Of a stretch of 64,000 bases of DNA, positions 13,105 to 57,027 are shown in pieces. The notes beneath the pieces were generated by a model. The model was not told the DNA's origin and made no database searches. It saw only the letters and a list, made by a program, of their open reading frames with translations. Every line of letters starts with the position of its first letter. Position 1 is the first letter of the stretch. A program made the translations under genes and the position numbers. Origin of the DNA: Xiphias gladius (Eukaryota; Chordata; Actinopteri; Istiophoriformes; Xiphiidae); contig NC_053404.1 in assembly GCF_016859285.1 (NCBI RefSeq), positions 12,054,105-12,118,104 of the forward strand, given 5' to 3'.

Positions 13105-16100
13105 CTACAAGTGAAAGAGGGCAGAAGAAGAAATCGAGGATGTAAATTCATAATTTTAATGTGCAGCAATGAATAGGAGTCAGCAGTGGCACATTGTAAG
13201 TTGACTGATAATAATGTTTCATATTATTACAGTCATATTAACATAATTATATCCATTATTGTGTATCTGTTAATGGTACAGTAGTAACCAAGCAACAAGA
13301 TGTTGTGGTTACCTGGTGTTTCTTCCACCCTCCTCTGAAGCTCTGTCTCTACCTGGTCCATCACATTCTCAAGTTCATCAAGAAGCTTCTTCAGGTACTT
13401 CATGTTATCGTGGTCAAACAACTTCGACTGCAGAAATATTTTCATATATAAATATATCGGTTCATTGCACATCTACCTCTATTAAAGATTGTAGGACGAG
13501 AGTCATGCTACCTTTAAAACGCAGAGGGCAGTAACAACAGAAGCAGTGAAGTTAAGTGAGTAAGAAAAAAGTTTAGGCAGTAATGCCATTACTTTATGCA
13601 TTTTTATGCTGATTATTTTTGCCAAAACGTAATTTCCCTAGAACCTACACAAAATTTTCGTTACTAACTTTATAGGGAGTACATGTATCTCACTCTTACT
13701 AGGTGTCTGTGTCTGTTAACAATTAATACTTATATTGACATCTATATAATACATTAATTCCAAATTTAAAACATTTAAATATATGATTTAAATATCAAAA
13801 GCTGAGATGGCAATTGCTGATACTCAGCAGGAGTGCATCTGGGTTTTTATTTTCCATCATTATTTGATTAAGCTGCAGCTTCATTTAGTTATATGGAATA
13901 AAAACTGAAATGCTAAAATGGCGGTTCCTTAAAATGGACGTTTTTTGAAATTGCAGATAACAGCTGGGAGAAAAGCTTTAAGTAAATTTTGTTTCAGATT
14001 TTGCTCAAGTTAGTCATGGCAATATTGCCAGATAGCTTACACTTGAGTTTCTATGTTGGCTGTCTTTCTCTGGGGGAGATACATTTCTATGGCATAATAT
14101 TTTTTACATTATAAAACAAATGCCAGTTTCCAGTCCTAACTCAATTTTTACCAAATACAAATTTACTGATTTGTTGTTTTGTAGGGCAGCATCGGTCTTG
14201 GAGGGCACAAACTTCATTGTATTGTAAATCATAAAACAAACCCAACAGTTTTTCATACTTGGAACTCTACTAACTTGAATAACTTACTTTTAAGCGCCTC
14301 TGTTTTGCTATATAAGCATCTTTAAGCTCTGGGTTCTGCTCTGCCAGTTTTTTCAGCTCAGACTGCGTGTTTCCGATCTGTGCTGTCACACAAAAACATA
14401 GGATCATGTTAGACATGATGAGGCACACTGTGGTGTAAAGTATAACAAACTGTACTTTGGAAATCAATATTTTCATATGGTAATCTCTCCTTTCATGCAA
14501 ACAGCGTCCTCTTCTAAACAGACAGTCTCACATTAATACTAAGTATAACGCACACTTTACCCATCTCTGTATACTTCCACAGACATGACAATAACAATAA
14601 TAGTAGTGTTCTCCCTTTGCCTGATTTCAGTCAAAAATTTAGTAAGGTAGTACAAGAGACAAGATAAGGTGCAAGAGGATGTGTGCAGTATTGGTGTACC
14701 GGAGAAAAAAATCTGCATAGCCTTCATGATGCTACCTTGGCATGAAGTGAGATCCCTGCGGAATGTTTCAAATACTTTGTTGAATCCATACCTAAAAAAT
14801 TACTGGCTCTACTGTTGGCAAAAAGGCATCCTGTCCAATACAGGAAGCAACTAGCAAAGTGGAACCGTGGATATATATATATGTGTATATACATACATTA
14901 TATAAGAACATAAGGTTGTATATTACTAGTAGAGTTAATCTCTGTGTGTCTTACTTTGTATGCATGTGGCAGCATATGCTGGTATGTGGGAGTCCACTGT
15001 GATCTCAGGGTGGAGGATGCAGCCATGGGTGTAGGCATCCATCTTTAGTGAGTCCAGCAGCTCTCTGTAGTGCTGCACTCTGTGATAGTATGTACTGCCT
15101 TCTTCAGGTACCAGCTTGGGAGTGCCCCCTGGAAATAAAAAGTCATGAAAAGGAACAAGCAACGGTGTAAAGAGTGGCCTACTTTTAAAACAAAAGGGAA
15201 TCAAATTGAGTTTCCCTACAGAGAATCCTGGCAAAAGACCAGGACTTTTATAGTGTAGGCTTGCCTGGGGGAGGATACACAAGGGTTGGGGATAGGAAAA
15301 GGAAAATTTATGTTTATTTAATGTTTAATTTTAACAGTGGGTATTTAATCATGTAATTTTTCATTAGCTTACATATTTCCATGCTTACCAGATTGTATCT
15401 CTTTTGAGGTGACTTGATGAGACCCTTAGAACAAAGCTATTTTGAACAGTGTAAACCAAGAGAAAATGAATGAAAAATCAACAAATGCACAATACAAAAT
15501 GTAAAACAAATGAAAACAAAAAATCTACATCTATTTTAAAACCAAAAATTCAACAAACAAAGAGATAGAGGAAAACAATGTATGAAAAACAGTAGGAAAC
15601 TCAACTGAATGGAGCCCACCTTATACCTATCCAGCCCTGCTAGAGCCTATAAAAACAGTTAGTGAGAATTTGGAGTTGCCAAACAGTCTTTATTTAGTCT
15701 CACCATCATTGAAGTTGTGCTCCAGGTAGTCCATGATCTGTGTTGGGTCACAGATGACATTGTCATTGTGGATTAAGACTGGCACTTCACCAGTAGGATT
15801 CAGACGCATGAACCAGGGCTCGTTATGTTCACTGAGTGGTAGGCTTACATTATACTCATCACAATGCAAACCTTTCTCTGCTATGGCCAGACGCACCTGC
15901 AAAACAACAACTGTGATGTGACTGTGACAAAGGTTTAAATATCTCACAGCTTATACCTGTGGAACTATACTAATTTAACCTCTTTTTATCTCTTGATCAA
16001 AACCATCTGGTATCATAGTTATTAACATATACATGACTGATCTACAACCAAATCTTTGTTCGTCAGTTCTACATTTTTTGCTCCCTTGAAATGATGCACC

Positions 16101-16873
16101 AGGATGCTCAAATAAATTATCAGAATGCATTAACAAGCAATCTGAAGAATGCTATAGGCTTCTCTGCTATTAAATATGAATATGCTTGTGAATTTAACAG
16201 AAAATAAATGACATAAGTATGTGTATAATAAAAATGAATAATCCTAAGAGACACTTGTTTCTTGTTAGTTGTTAGTAATTAAATATTTAAAGGGAAATTC
16301 CCCGTTTTTCGTCCAGTTGAGAGCAGTTATAAGATTATCCCAACTGGAAATTAAAAAAAACGGAATAGATGGGGTTTATGCAATAAAGTACACATTTTAT
16401 GCTTGGTGGGTTTCTTTGAGAAGACAAAGATTTGACCAACAGAAGTCATAGCAGTTTCCACAGGTAACCATGATGTCTAAATATCTACTGTAGTCCTGAT
16501 AGGCACTATAACACCAGAAAGATTTTTCTTCCTTGATGAATACTATGGTAATAATGTGTCGTGCTTCAGTATTGTTAAATACGACAGATGATGTGTGTGT
16601 TAAAAAAAAGCTAAAACCATCAACAATAACACACCCATTTCACCAGATTTCTAATTAAACCTCTGATAAGGAGCTGTCCACCGAACCGCGGTGCTGGATC
16701 GAGATGACACTCACCTTCTGAGAATTAAAAGACTGCGTCCAGTGATAAAGCGTTAATTTCGACTCGCTTTGTTTCGCAACTGTACCACTTTGCTGTTGTA
16801 CATCTTGGGCTGAGTCATGTTCTATGTGAGCAGCTTTCTCATCTTGGGAATCAGAGCTGTTTTCGGACGCCAT
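12752..16873 (-). CDS. gdap1: Ganglioside-induced differentiation-associated protein 1 (six-exon gene)
   Basis: GDAP1 is a tail-anchored GST-like protein of the mitochondrial outer membrane that influences mitochondrial fission. Human mutations cause Charcot-Marie-Tooth neuropathy (established knowledge). The coding exons, in transcription order, are 16873-16715, 15896-15704, 15128-14955, 14382-14288, 13427-13313 and 13104-12752. They total 1089 nt and give 362 aa, against 358 in human, with all junctions GT-AG and in phase. The thioredoxin-like GST N domain starts at 'LTLYHWTQSFNSQK' (about residues 40-53) and continues with 'SLPLSEHNEPWFMRLNPTGE'. The GST C domain contains 'RVQHYRELLDS' and a charged helical segment (residues 176-245), followed by 'ADISLAVTLHRLKFLG'. 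A hydrophobic segment at about 331-353 followed by KKR is the C-terminal anchor. The C terminus is shorter than I recall for human. Position next to jph1, and not next to jph2, supports GDAP1 over its paralogue GDAP1L1. Confidence 0.96.
13313..13427 (-). CDS. gdap1: gdap1 exon 5
   Basis: 115 nt with an acceptor after CTGCAG and a GTAACC donor. It encodes 'SKLFDHDNMKYLKKLLDELE' and the strongly charged helix that follows, ending in 'RRVEETP'. The last base starts a split Glu codon. Confidence 0.95.
14288..14382 (-). CDS. gdap1: gdap1 exon 4
   Basis: 95 nt with acceptor GACAG and donor GTAAGT. It encodes 'QIGNTQSELKKLAEQNPELK' followed by 'DAYIAKQRRLK'. A second AG lies five bases inside the exon, but the upstream AG is needed to keep frame with exon 3. 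Confidence 0.93.
14955..15128 (-). CDS. gdap1: gdap1 exon 3
   Basis: 174 nt with acceptor TTTCCAG and donor GTAAGA. It encodes 'GTPKLVPEEGSTYYHRVQHY' and 'RELLDSLKMDAYTHGCILHP'. The conserved Arg and His of 'RVQHY' correspond to positions hit by human neuropathy mutations, as I recall (R120, H123), and both are intact. Confidence 0.95.
15704..15896 (-). CDS. gdap1: gdap1 exon 2
   Basis: 193 nt with acceptor TTTTGCAG and donor GTGAGA. It starts 'VRLAIAEKGLHCDEYNVSLP' and completes the GST N-terminal fold through 'GEVPVLIHNDNVICDPTQIM'. The final G begins a codon shared with exon 3. Confidence 0.95.
16715..16873 (-). CDS. gdap1: gdap1 exon 1 with start codon
   Basis: 53 codons from ATG (16873-16871) to a GTGAGT donor. 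The start has good context (AAAATGG). The first 37 residues are acidic, Ser/Gln-rich and probably disordered, and the GST fold begins at 'KLTLYHWTQSF'. In-frame sequence continues upstream with no ATG (only a GTG at 16915), so this ATG is preferred. Confidence 0.93.
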
Positions 16874-18237
16874 TTTATCTGTTAGTATTTTAGGGGACAA
16901 GTGAGGGCGGCGCACGCTACAGTCGACAAATTACACCGCCTACAGCCTCGGAGTGTAATGTAAATCTACTTTTTTCATTTTTATAGTATTTCGAGCTAAC
17001 TATTTAGAAAAAAATTTATTTGCAGTATGTTATCACAGTCAAATTTTATCATTTGCGTTTTGTGTAAGTTACACAGTTAGTTTAAACCTTAGCCTTCTGT
17101 TGTTATTTCTTATTTTCCGTCTTTTGCTTCTTCTCTTTCTCGTCGTAGTCGTTGTTGTTGTTGATGCCTACGATAGTAGTAGGCAAGCGGTGGTAGTCTA
17201 CAGTGAGCCTATATATTGCCAAGGAGTACAGGTTTTAAAATGTAAAAGTATAATCACTCGCAATGTGAGAAATAAAGACAGCAAATGGTTGTCTACAAGG
17301 GCCACAATGACCACTCTTTCACACTGAGGGAATACCATTCCTTAGCTGTGCAATAAATGCATTTGTGCAGCAGAGGTCGCTATTGGGTATTAATTTAAAG
17401 TGTAAGCTACTGTTGGTGTACTCGCGTTTTTTTGAGTCCTGAATCAAAACGTGACAATATTAAAAGACACTATTGTCACCAATTCGAACTAATTGAACTG
17501 AAGGAACTTTTGTCCTTCCTCTTTCTCTCTGTCTTTTTTTTTCAGAGATTTTGAGGAGGGAATGACCTACATGAAGCACTGACTAAATGATGGCACTGAA
17601 TAAAGTGCTGACAAAAATGTCGACCATTACTTAAAAAAAACTTTTTGCACGCAATCACTGTAAACAAAAACTGTTTTAGCTTTCATAAACAGCTGTGGAG
17701 AGGATACTATTAAAACAAAACAAAAAGTCATTTCAGGAAAATTAGTAGGTAGCTATTAATACAAAAGAAATGTGTATCTCATCAGAGTATTAGTGATACT
17801 ATATGTTGTACAAATTTGTATGATCTCTAAAACTTAATAGAGCTATATACAGCAACCTAGCGTACAATATCACCTCACAAAGTAGGCCATAGGAAATTGT
17901 ATTGTATAACTATGGGCAATAAGATAGACAAAGTCTACAAGTCATTATAAACCGACAGTGGATAATCACAGACAAACACTTTTATTCTGCGGCTATTAAT
18001 GTTGGAATTCATGTCTGTGTAAAGTGAAGCGCCAGTGAGGGGGGAGAGAGAGAAGGGAGGTCCTTGTGCCGTGACGTTTGGATTGGTCCTGTGTCTTTCT
18101 TCAGCACTGACTCGACGCCTCTCTCTCTCTCCCTCTGTGGTCAGTGGGTGAGAGGGGGGAGACGAGCAGCACACATCGGAGAACCCGGCGTGCGCCTCTG
18201 GTAAATTACGCCCACCATTCATACATTTACACAGCGC

Positions 18238-49783
<31,546 letters not shown>

Positions 49784-52340
49784 TGATGCGGTTTCTCAGG
49801 TAAGTTCCTTTACTTTCCCAGATACTTTTCCTCAGCTACAAAAATGAATGAGGACCCTAAACATTGTGTTTCTTACAATGAATCTGCCCTTTTTATTTAT
49901 GTCTTATGTGTCCTTTGCCACAATGTGTGTCTGAAATGTGACAAGCAGCCAATTAAATCCAAACAAAATGTTTTATGATGCAGTGAAACCATGGCAACTG
50001 CTACAGTTGCATTGCCGGCCTTGAAAAATGAAAATGGCGCCAGTGAGACACAGGGGTGGCCATAGCTGTTTGGGAATCAGCGCGACACCGAAGAGAATCA
50101 TGAGGAAGGCATCACTAACACCAACCTGTCATGGGCCTTCTTTAGGGCCAGCCCCGTGAAGTAGCAGTCCTTTGGCTTCTCAAAAAGCTGAGGTGAAGTG
50201 TCGTGTCTAGTGAGATAAAAGAAAAAAAAAATTTTAAAAATGCAACCAAACATACACAGTCTGAAAAAAAGTAATAGAAGCCCACACGTGTGCTGATCCA
50301 AGCACTGGTCTCTGTAGCCCACTCCCATTGCCTTGGCAGAGATGGCGGTGGGGTGATGGACCTTGCTTGAAGTGTACGGAGATGTACTTTTAGATGATGG
50401 GAGCAAACAGCTGCCTTTCTATTTTGTCATCTGACGTTTTGATGGGGAGATGTGAGCCCGGGGGGGGGGCACCGCAGTGGGAGTGTGCTTGGGTGTTCGG
50501 ACCGTTTTCTGGCCTTAACACCACTCTTGCAACAGGAAACTGGGCACTGCCGTTGCCAGCAGTCAGTGCTGGCACGGTCACTAGCCAGTCTTACTCGGTT
50601 AACCCAGTCATCACTACAGCTTTCTCAAGCTCCGTCCATTGTTACCCAGGATACACTGCTTTGAAACACTCCCCATGCATGGTACAGTTTTAACGTTTTT
50701 ATTTGTTTTCTGTTCTATTGTAGCTTTTTTTGTTCATTGTTCTCTCAATGTTGGTTATCTGCAGGCATACGTATGTAGTTTAAAAGGAAAAAATGAGTAA
50801 ATAAATTTCCTTCCCTTTTGTTTTTTAAATTTAATCATTTCTAACAACTTAGTTGTAATTTGACAATACACATTCATGTTACTGAAAGTGCAATGTTTTT
50901 ATTTTTTCAAAAGAAAGCTCATAGTATATTATGCCAAGAAAGGGGTTTGTTCTATTATAAAAATCCTATGTTCCATTTATTTAGTCAATTACTCTCACAA
51001 TTTAAATGCTTGACTGGAGAGAGTGTTGATGATTGTGTTTAGAAAGGAGGAGACTGAAGTAGCAAATGTCTTATTAAATCAGAAGGAAAAATATTTCATG
51101 CCTAGACCATTTTTGCTTGAATTCCTTAATTCTATTTTCTTTCATTGTTTTAATATACCACTAAGATGCAAAGATGTAGTTCACACAGCTGCTTCTGTAG
51201 GCCCAGCAGTGCTTGCATGCTTATGAGACTGGATCGGGACAGTCTTGTGGATGGTGAAAGTTGAATTTATTCAGGTTGAGGCCGTGGGGAATGTGGCACC
51301 AGGGAGAAGGGGAGATGCCTTTAGAAGTCTTTAACAGAACTACTGTTTACCTCAGAAAAAGATGAGGACGGGCGGGGGGGCAAGCCATCCTTGTCTTAAC
51401 TTTGTTGTGTAGGGGATACTGACTGTTGTCATCACCTGAATCATGCTTTTAACTTGCCTCGTCGTAGCTGTTTGTAGTCTTTATTGCAAGTATGGCATGA
51501 TTTTCTTTGATTTTAAAAGTGGTTATTTATGTTTGACATTACTGTCATCACTACAAAGATTATTTATTCATTGTACAACTGATGTGTTTGTGAACATTGG
51601 TCATCATAAAAAGGGCTCATGATATGGCTATGGGTTTCTCTGCTGCAGTTCAGTTTTAAAGATCAACTTGACTACAATAGACTCCTACATTCTGTTACAA
51701 AATAAGCAGCTTTAGCCAGTTAATGTTTGCAAACTGTCCATACAACTACTAGAAAACCAACTACTGAAACCTATACAATAAAAGTAGACCAATAAAATAA
51801 ATTACTGAACAAAAAAAATTTCACCCTTTCTTTGCCCTCTTTTCTTTTTCATTTGTTTGATTTCCCTGTCTTCACACATGCATGGTGAATACTGGGGTTT
51901 CAGAGGGTTTAAAAGAACAGCCTGTTTATGGGATTTTTTTTTTGGAAATGCAACATTGCATGTTGGAGACATTTATATAGAGATTATTATATACTATTTG
52001 TAAGGATTTTTACAGAGCACAATCCAGAATCTGGTATGAGTTGGTATTTTTCTAACAATTTGCACACCTGTATTTTGACAATGAATATAACTTGTTTGTA
52101 ATTGGTAATGTAATGCACATATGATGTTTGACAGTGGACAAAATACTTTATTTCTAATTGGTTGAACTGTATGTACCATTTGGGGATGTGAAAGGCAGAT
52201 GTACTTGTTTATTTTAGGAAATAAGGAGGAACTATGGGAGACTTTTGATATCTCAAGGTTCATGTTACCCCACTGATTTGTGCTAAGTCATTGGAGATGA
52301 AGTTATGTGTATAACAATAAAGATGTTATGCCTTGTTAAA
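49784..52340 (+). other. jph1: jph1 3' untranslated/terminal region
   Basis: Sequence following the stop up to the last plausible poly(A) signal cluster. AATAAA occurs at 51777-51782, 51791-51796 and 52316-52321. The last is followed by T/GT-rich sequence ('attttgtttgtttctggt'). A strong splice donor at 49800 means part of this span may be a 3'-UTR intron. Short open frames here do not resemble proteins. Confidence 0.5.
52316..52321 (+). promoter_or_regulatory. jph1: Candidate jph1 polyadenylation signal
   Basis: AATAAA with a downstream TG/T-rich element starting within about 25-30 nt. It is the last good signal before gene-free sequence. Alternatives lie near 51777-51800. Confidence 0.4.
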
Positions 52341-53593
52341 CTAAATTTTGTTTGTTTCTGGTATTTTTATACTCTTACACCAGATACTTAACGAACAGAA
52401 GTCCTGATTTGATAGATGGATTTTTTTTTTTTTTTTCAATAAATCAAATAAATTACTCACTTAAAGGTTGCAGTGTGAACATAAACGCTGTATAACAAAA
52501 CATAATACAAATAGTACTCCACAGCATATGCTACTCAACAAACATTATTCCACAAAGCCTCTCATTAATGGAACATATATCATTTCACTGGCAAAAAATC
52601 TACAGATGTATTTGAATGATATATGTGAGGATTTTCACTTGTCTTTCAAGAATGTTTTAAATTCCAGTCTCATGTTCACTTCTATGTATCTCCGAGGTCG
52701 CATCGTCTCATCTGTGCTTAGCAACCTAGCAATAATGGCCTCATGGTGACCTTCTCATAATGAGATCTGGGGGGAAGAGACCAAGCACGAAATCAAAGTA
52801 TCTTTGTCTGGGTCTCACATTAGCAGTGCGAGCACAAGCAGGTGCCCCAGTTTGTCTTGGGTCAGTTTTTAACTGTTTCCACTGCTGATCAGCCTTGGAT
52901 TAGTGTAGAGTTACACCAGCAGCGGCACCTGCCTGGAATCAGCAACGCCATTTCATGCACTTGCTGTGCCCTCTGCCCTGACACCAGCAGACACTGCAAA
53001 ACCTGCACTGAGTTTTCTCATCTCTGCAAGTTTGGGTTGTCTGCACAATTGTTTGGACTAGCAGTTACTTACTCATATTTACATTTGCTTATTATAAAAT
53101 CATATGAAAAGTGCCTACATTAAATATGTCTCTTGCAGGTTTAAAATTATCAGGTGCTATTATGATATTTGAAAGGGATATTCTGGATAGTGCATAATTC
53201 TGGCACTTAAAACCCTTACATGATGCCGAACTTGTCAGTAATAATATAGAATATCTTTGTCGCTATTCTGATACGGCACAGCTTACTGGACAAGATTTGG
53301 TTGCACAAGCAGTCCCAGACAAATATAAACCAAAACCTTATAAGCATAGCCTACCCTCTTAGAGGCCATTTACCAAATTCCAGTTACAGCTATAATCTAG
53401 TTCATATTCAGCAAAGGTGGCTGTACTGTCTACTGTACAGGGAACAGAGTCCATATAAATTCACTTCAGGAGGTGTGTGGACTACAGCAGAACAGAAATC
53501 CCTTGCGTGTGTTTGACATGTATTTAATTTTGTATTTAATGAGACATGTATTTAATACTCGTGGTCCTTCATAATTTGTGGCTAGTTTAGACA

Positions 53594-53630
53594 CATTAAT
53601 AACTGGCCAAATTTTGGCCAGTTATTAATG
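53594..53630. repeat. 37-bp near-perfect palindrome
   Basis: Arms of 18 nt (53594-53611 and 53613-53630) match perfectly around one central T. The arm reads CATTAATAACTGGCCAAA. Part of the right arm (CCAGTTATTAATG) recurs as a direct copy at about 53662-53676. Confidence 0.95.
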
Positions 53631-56189
53631 GCCACATTCCTCCTATGAAGCATCCACACCTGGCATATAAACCAGTTATTAATGCTTCAAAACACAACAT
53701 AGTTGTAATCACGTATAATGAAGCGTCTTCCTAAATTTTAAACCTGACGGTAAATGATTTTTACATGTCTATAAACAGTTTAATTCTTTATACTTTTTAT
53801 ACATAAAGACTTAATAGCACACGGTTTGTTATTGTGTATAATCATATATCATTATATATATGAGCTAAGTTATACATTAATATCAAGCTTTATTAACTGT
53901 AGATGTATTGGTTATAAATAAATCATGGGAGAAGTTATAGTTGTTTACAAATATAATAATAAACACTTTTAAAAATGTCCTTATACATGATGGGATATAA
54001 AACGTGTGTGTGTGTGTATTGTTTTTAAATACTAAATACTTAAAGGTGGGGTTCAAATACCATGCAAATTTGTTGCAGATGTTTTAAATTATGAATAAAT
54101 TCACTGAGATTTTGAGAGCCATGTGTTTTTATCTGCTGTGTGTCTGTGAAGATTGGCTTAGACATAAAGTATGGGTGTCTCAAGGCTGGCATACATCTAC
54201 TAAGATGAAAGCAAGACTTTTTCATGTGTATATATAACTTCCCTTTCTGAGACCAAGCCTCCACCTTCTGTCTAAAATGCAGCTTGGTTGTGCTTCTAAA
54301 ATTGGATTAAGGCTAGTAAGCAGTGAGGGTATATCAGTGGCCAGTGTTTTTCAAAACTCTCGCTAAGACATCAGTATTAAGTAGATCCCCTTTCCATGCC
54401 TTACATGGCTATCTTAGCTATCACTTCATGTGTTATATTTACACAAACAAATCTCAGTTATAGAACCATAAACCTATCGTCGTGTCATTTAAAGTAAACT
54501 ATAACGTGTCTCCTCATTTAAACACACACCACTGTCTTTTTTGTCATTTGCTAATGCTCCCACAGGTTTTTTGCCAGCATGCACATGGATGACTAAGAAA
54601 TAAACACGATTCACATGTATGCCACTTAAGCACAAGACTTTTCATGTCCTGTTTATCTAGTGACATGAATTATGATGAAGTTTTTATCATAGCATTCTGT
54701 AGTGTGAGTCATTATAGTTCAGACAAGCAAGGCCTCAACACATTAGCCTTGGCCTGCATTAGCCTCAAGCTACTGAAAGTAAATGGTTGTCACAACCACT
54801 TATCTGTCTGTTATGCCATTTGAAGCTTTCATTGTGTGTGGTGTGAGGGCAATAAACTACCATTGTTTTGTGGAAACAAGCAAGAACACGTTATAAAGGA
54901 CACTTCAGATGATTTGGAAGATATTATTTTTCCTGTGCCGCACAGTCGCTGGGTTGTGAGCAAACCACTTTGTCTTAATGGTTGCAGGCGTTGTTGGCTT
55001 TGAATCGTCATCTTAGTGCAGGGTGTACTGTTAATGAGTGGATCTTAATAATATTGCTTCAGTGACTCAGAGAGCATTCTATTACTACTTTCACAACAGT
55101 CATTTTCCAACACATTTTGATAAAATAAATACAGGTCTTTCACTATTTCTCTACAACACATTTGTTTGATAAACAGCTCTGCTACCTGTTTATCTATTTA
55201 TCCAACAAACACCTGATTAAGAGACTCCCCCACTATGTTTGGGGTACATAAGGATATCACATTACATGACGACCACACTTTTTTGTAAATTGACATCGTG
55301 TGAGCAAATTTTTACATTCACAGAAGTTTGCAGTGTCTGCCATCAGCTTGTAATAGGATTACTGAATAATTTAATGATTTAACAATTTGCCAGACATTAT
55401 GTACATCTAAAAATCACACATGACAGGTGTGTCTGCCATGTTAGTTAATGTTTAAACTATCACCAAATGATATTACTTTGTAATCTGTGAGCTGTTGTTC
55501 TTGTGGTAACAATGAGGGGTGACACATTTCAGCATGTCTGTCCTTGAAATCACACAATAAAGCCAGAGTCTAATATGCCTTTTTTACACATTATGACACA
55601 TTATAGCTATCATTAATTTTGTTGTTGAGGTGACTACATGAATCACATTCAAAATACAACAAATCTCTTTATCAAAATACATATATAATTTTGTTGGTGT
55701 ATTTTAATACTATTGGAAATATTATAAATTATATATAATTATTCTACCTTTCATCCAGTGAGCCAACATTGTGTTTGTCATGTTATGGGTTACCTCTACA
55801 GCAGTGGATCATGAGAATAAGACCAAAATAAGAATTGCAGGGCACTGTGGCTTGCTGCAAGCAAAAGGGACAGTACCCTCAAATTCATTGTGACAAGCCT
55901 TACACTCTTTTCATAGAAGAAATGCCCGAAGACATTCCTCCCCCATCTTTCCCTATCATGATTACAATTCTGACCTGGTTTCATTCAGGGCTTCTCTAAC
56001 AAACCAGTTGTACTCTTCATATATGATCCTATGCATTGACATTTGACCGAGTCTGTGATTTTGAAACTGGTGGTATTAAGAAGTGAAAAATGTGGTATAC
56101 TGGTGAAGTTATTTTGAGGCATAACCTACTAAACCTATTATACTATACCCAGCTTTACATACCCCATTGTCTTAAATGATGAGCAAAAT

Positions 56190-56211
56190 GGGGTGGGGGT
56201 GGGGGTGGGGG
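56190..56211 (+). other. G-quadruplex motif
   Basis: Four runs of four or five G separated by single T loops, fitting the strict G3+N1-7 rule with the shortest loops. It may equally be a small (GGGGGT)n microsatellite. Confidence 0.85.
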
Positions 56212-56995
56212 TTTAAACCATTGATGAACCAAGTGAACATGACTGTATCTTCACATCTGATAGTCTATAAAAATGTAAACCATGCTGAATGTGGCACATT
56301 TGAATGGCTAAGATGTCAAACAAACACAACAATTTAATTAAACTAACAAGCGCCTAACAAGTGCCTTTTGTAGCCAGTTAACTGCATCCCACCATTTCCA
56401 GTATGGCCTGTGTGTGTGTGCAAGACAGTGTGATCTGAGAAAAAATACATTCGATGTGTTAAAGGGATGGATGATATCACTTGGCATGACAAGAGTGTTT
56501 GCATATATTGTTTGTGCATGTGTGTGTTAAGGAAACCCTGTTCTAAGGGCCCACAGCACCCTCCCCAAAATAGAGCTGAGAGCAGCTGCAGCGGGATGGG
56601 TCGTATCAGAGAGACATCAAAGCAGCTACCGCCATTGGACCGCTCTGATCATGAGCACTAATGGTGTAATGGGGGAGTGGAAGGTCAGTGATTGGTTTTG
56701 GTTGTGTGTGTGAGTCTGCGTAAGTGTGTATGTGTCAGAATCAACAGACAACACAGGCATTCAACAGGCAGGAGGCATCTAGAACTTTCTGGAACACAAA
56801 CTGACAGCATTGCTAAACGTGGTATTACTGTAAGAGAAATATCAGATCAGATGTCACCTCTGCAGAAATCACCACTGACATCTGAGGTAACAATGAGCAC
56901 AGCCACTTAAACAAAACTGGCAAGAGCAGTGTGTAAACGAACAACAGCATAAAAGGGGAAAATGTAGAAAAAAAAAATCTTTACCGTCTTCCATC

Positions 56996-57027
56996 AGTAG
57001 CATTACTCATGGAAGAGTAATGCTACT
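56996..57027. repeat. Perfect 13-bp inverted repeat with 6-nt loop
   Basis: The left arm AGTAGCATTACTC (56996-57008) pairs perfectly with GAGTAATGCTACT (57015-57027) across ATGGAA. It lies about 0.8 kb upstream of the presumed eloc leader. Confidence 0.93.

Noticed and set aside
16874-16915. Extended GDAP1 N terminus starting upstream of the ATG
   Set aside because: The in-frame extension has only a GTG at 16915. The ATG at 16873 has good context and gives a normal length.
50098-50693. Open frames of about 100 codons on both strands in the jph1 3' region
   Set aside because: No similarity to known proteins, and they lie in what is most likely 3' UTR.
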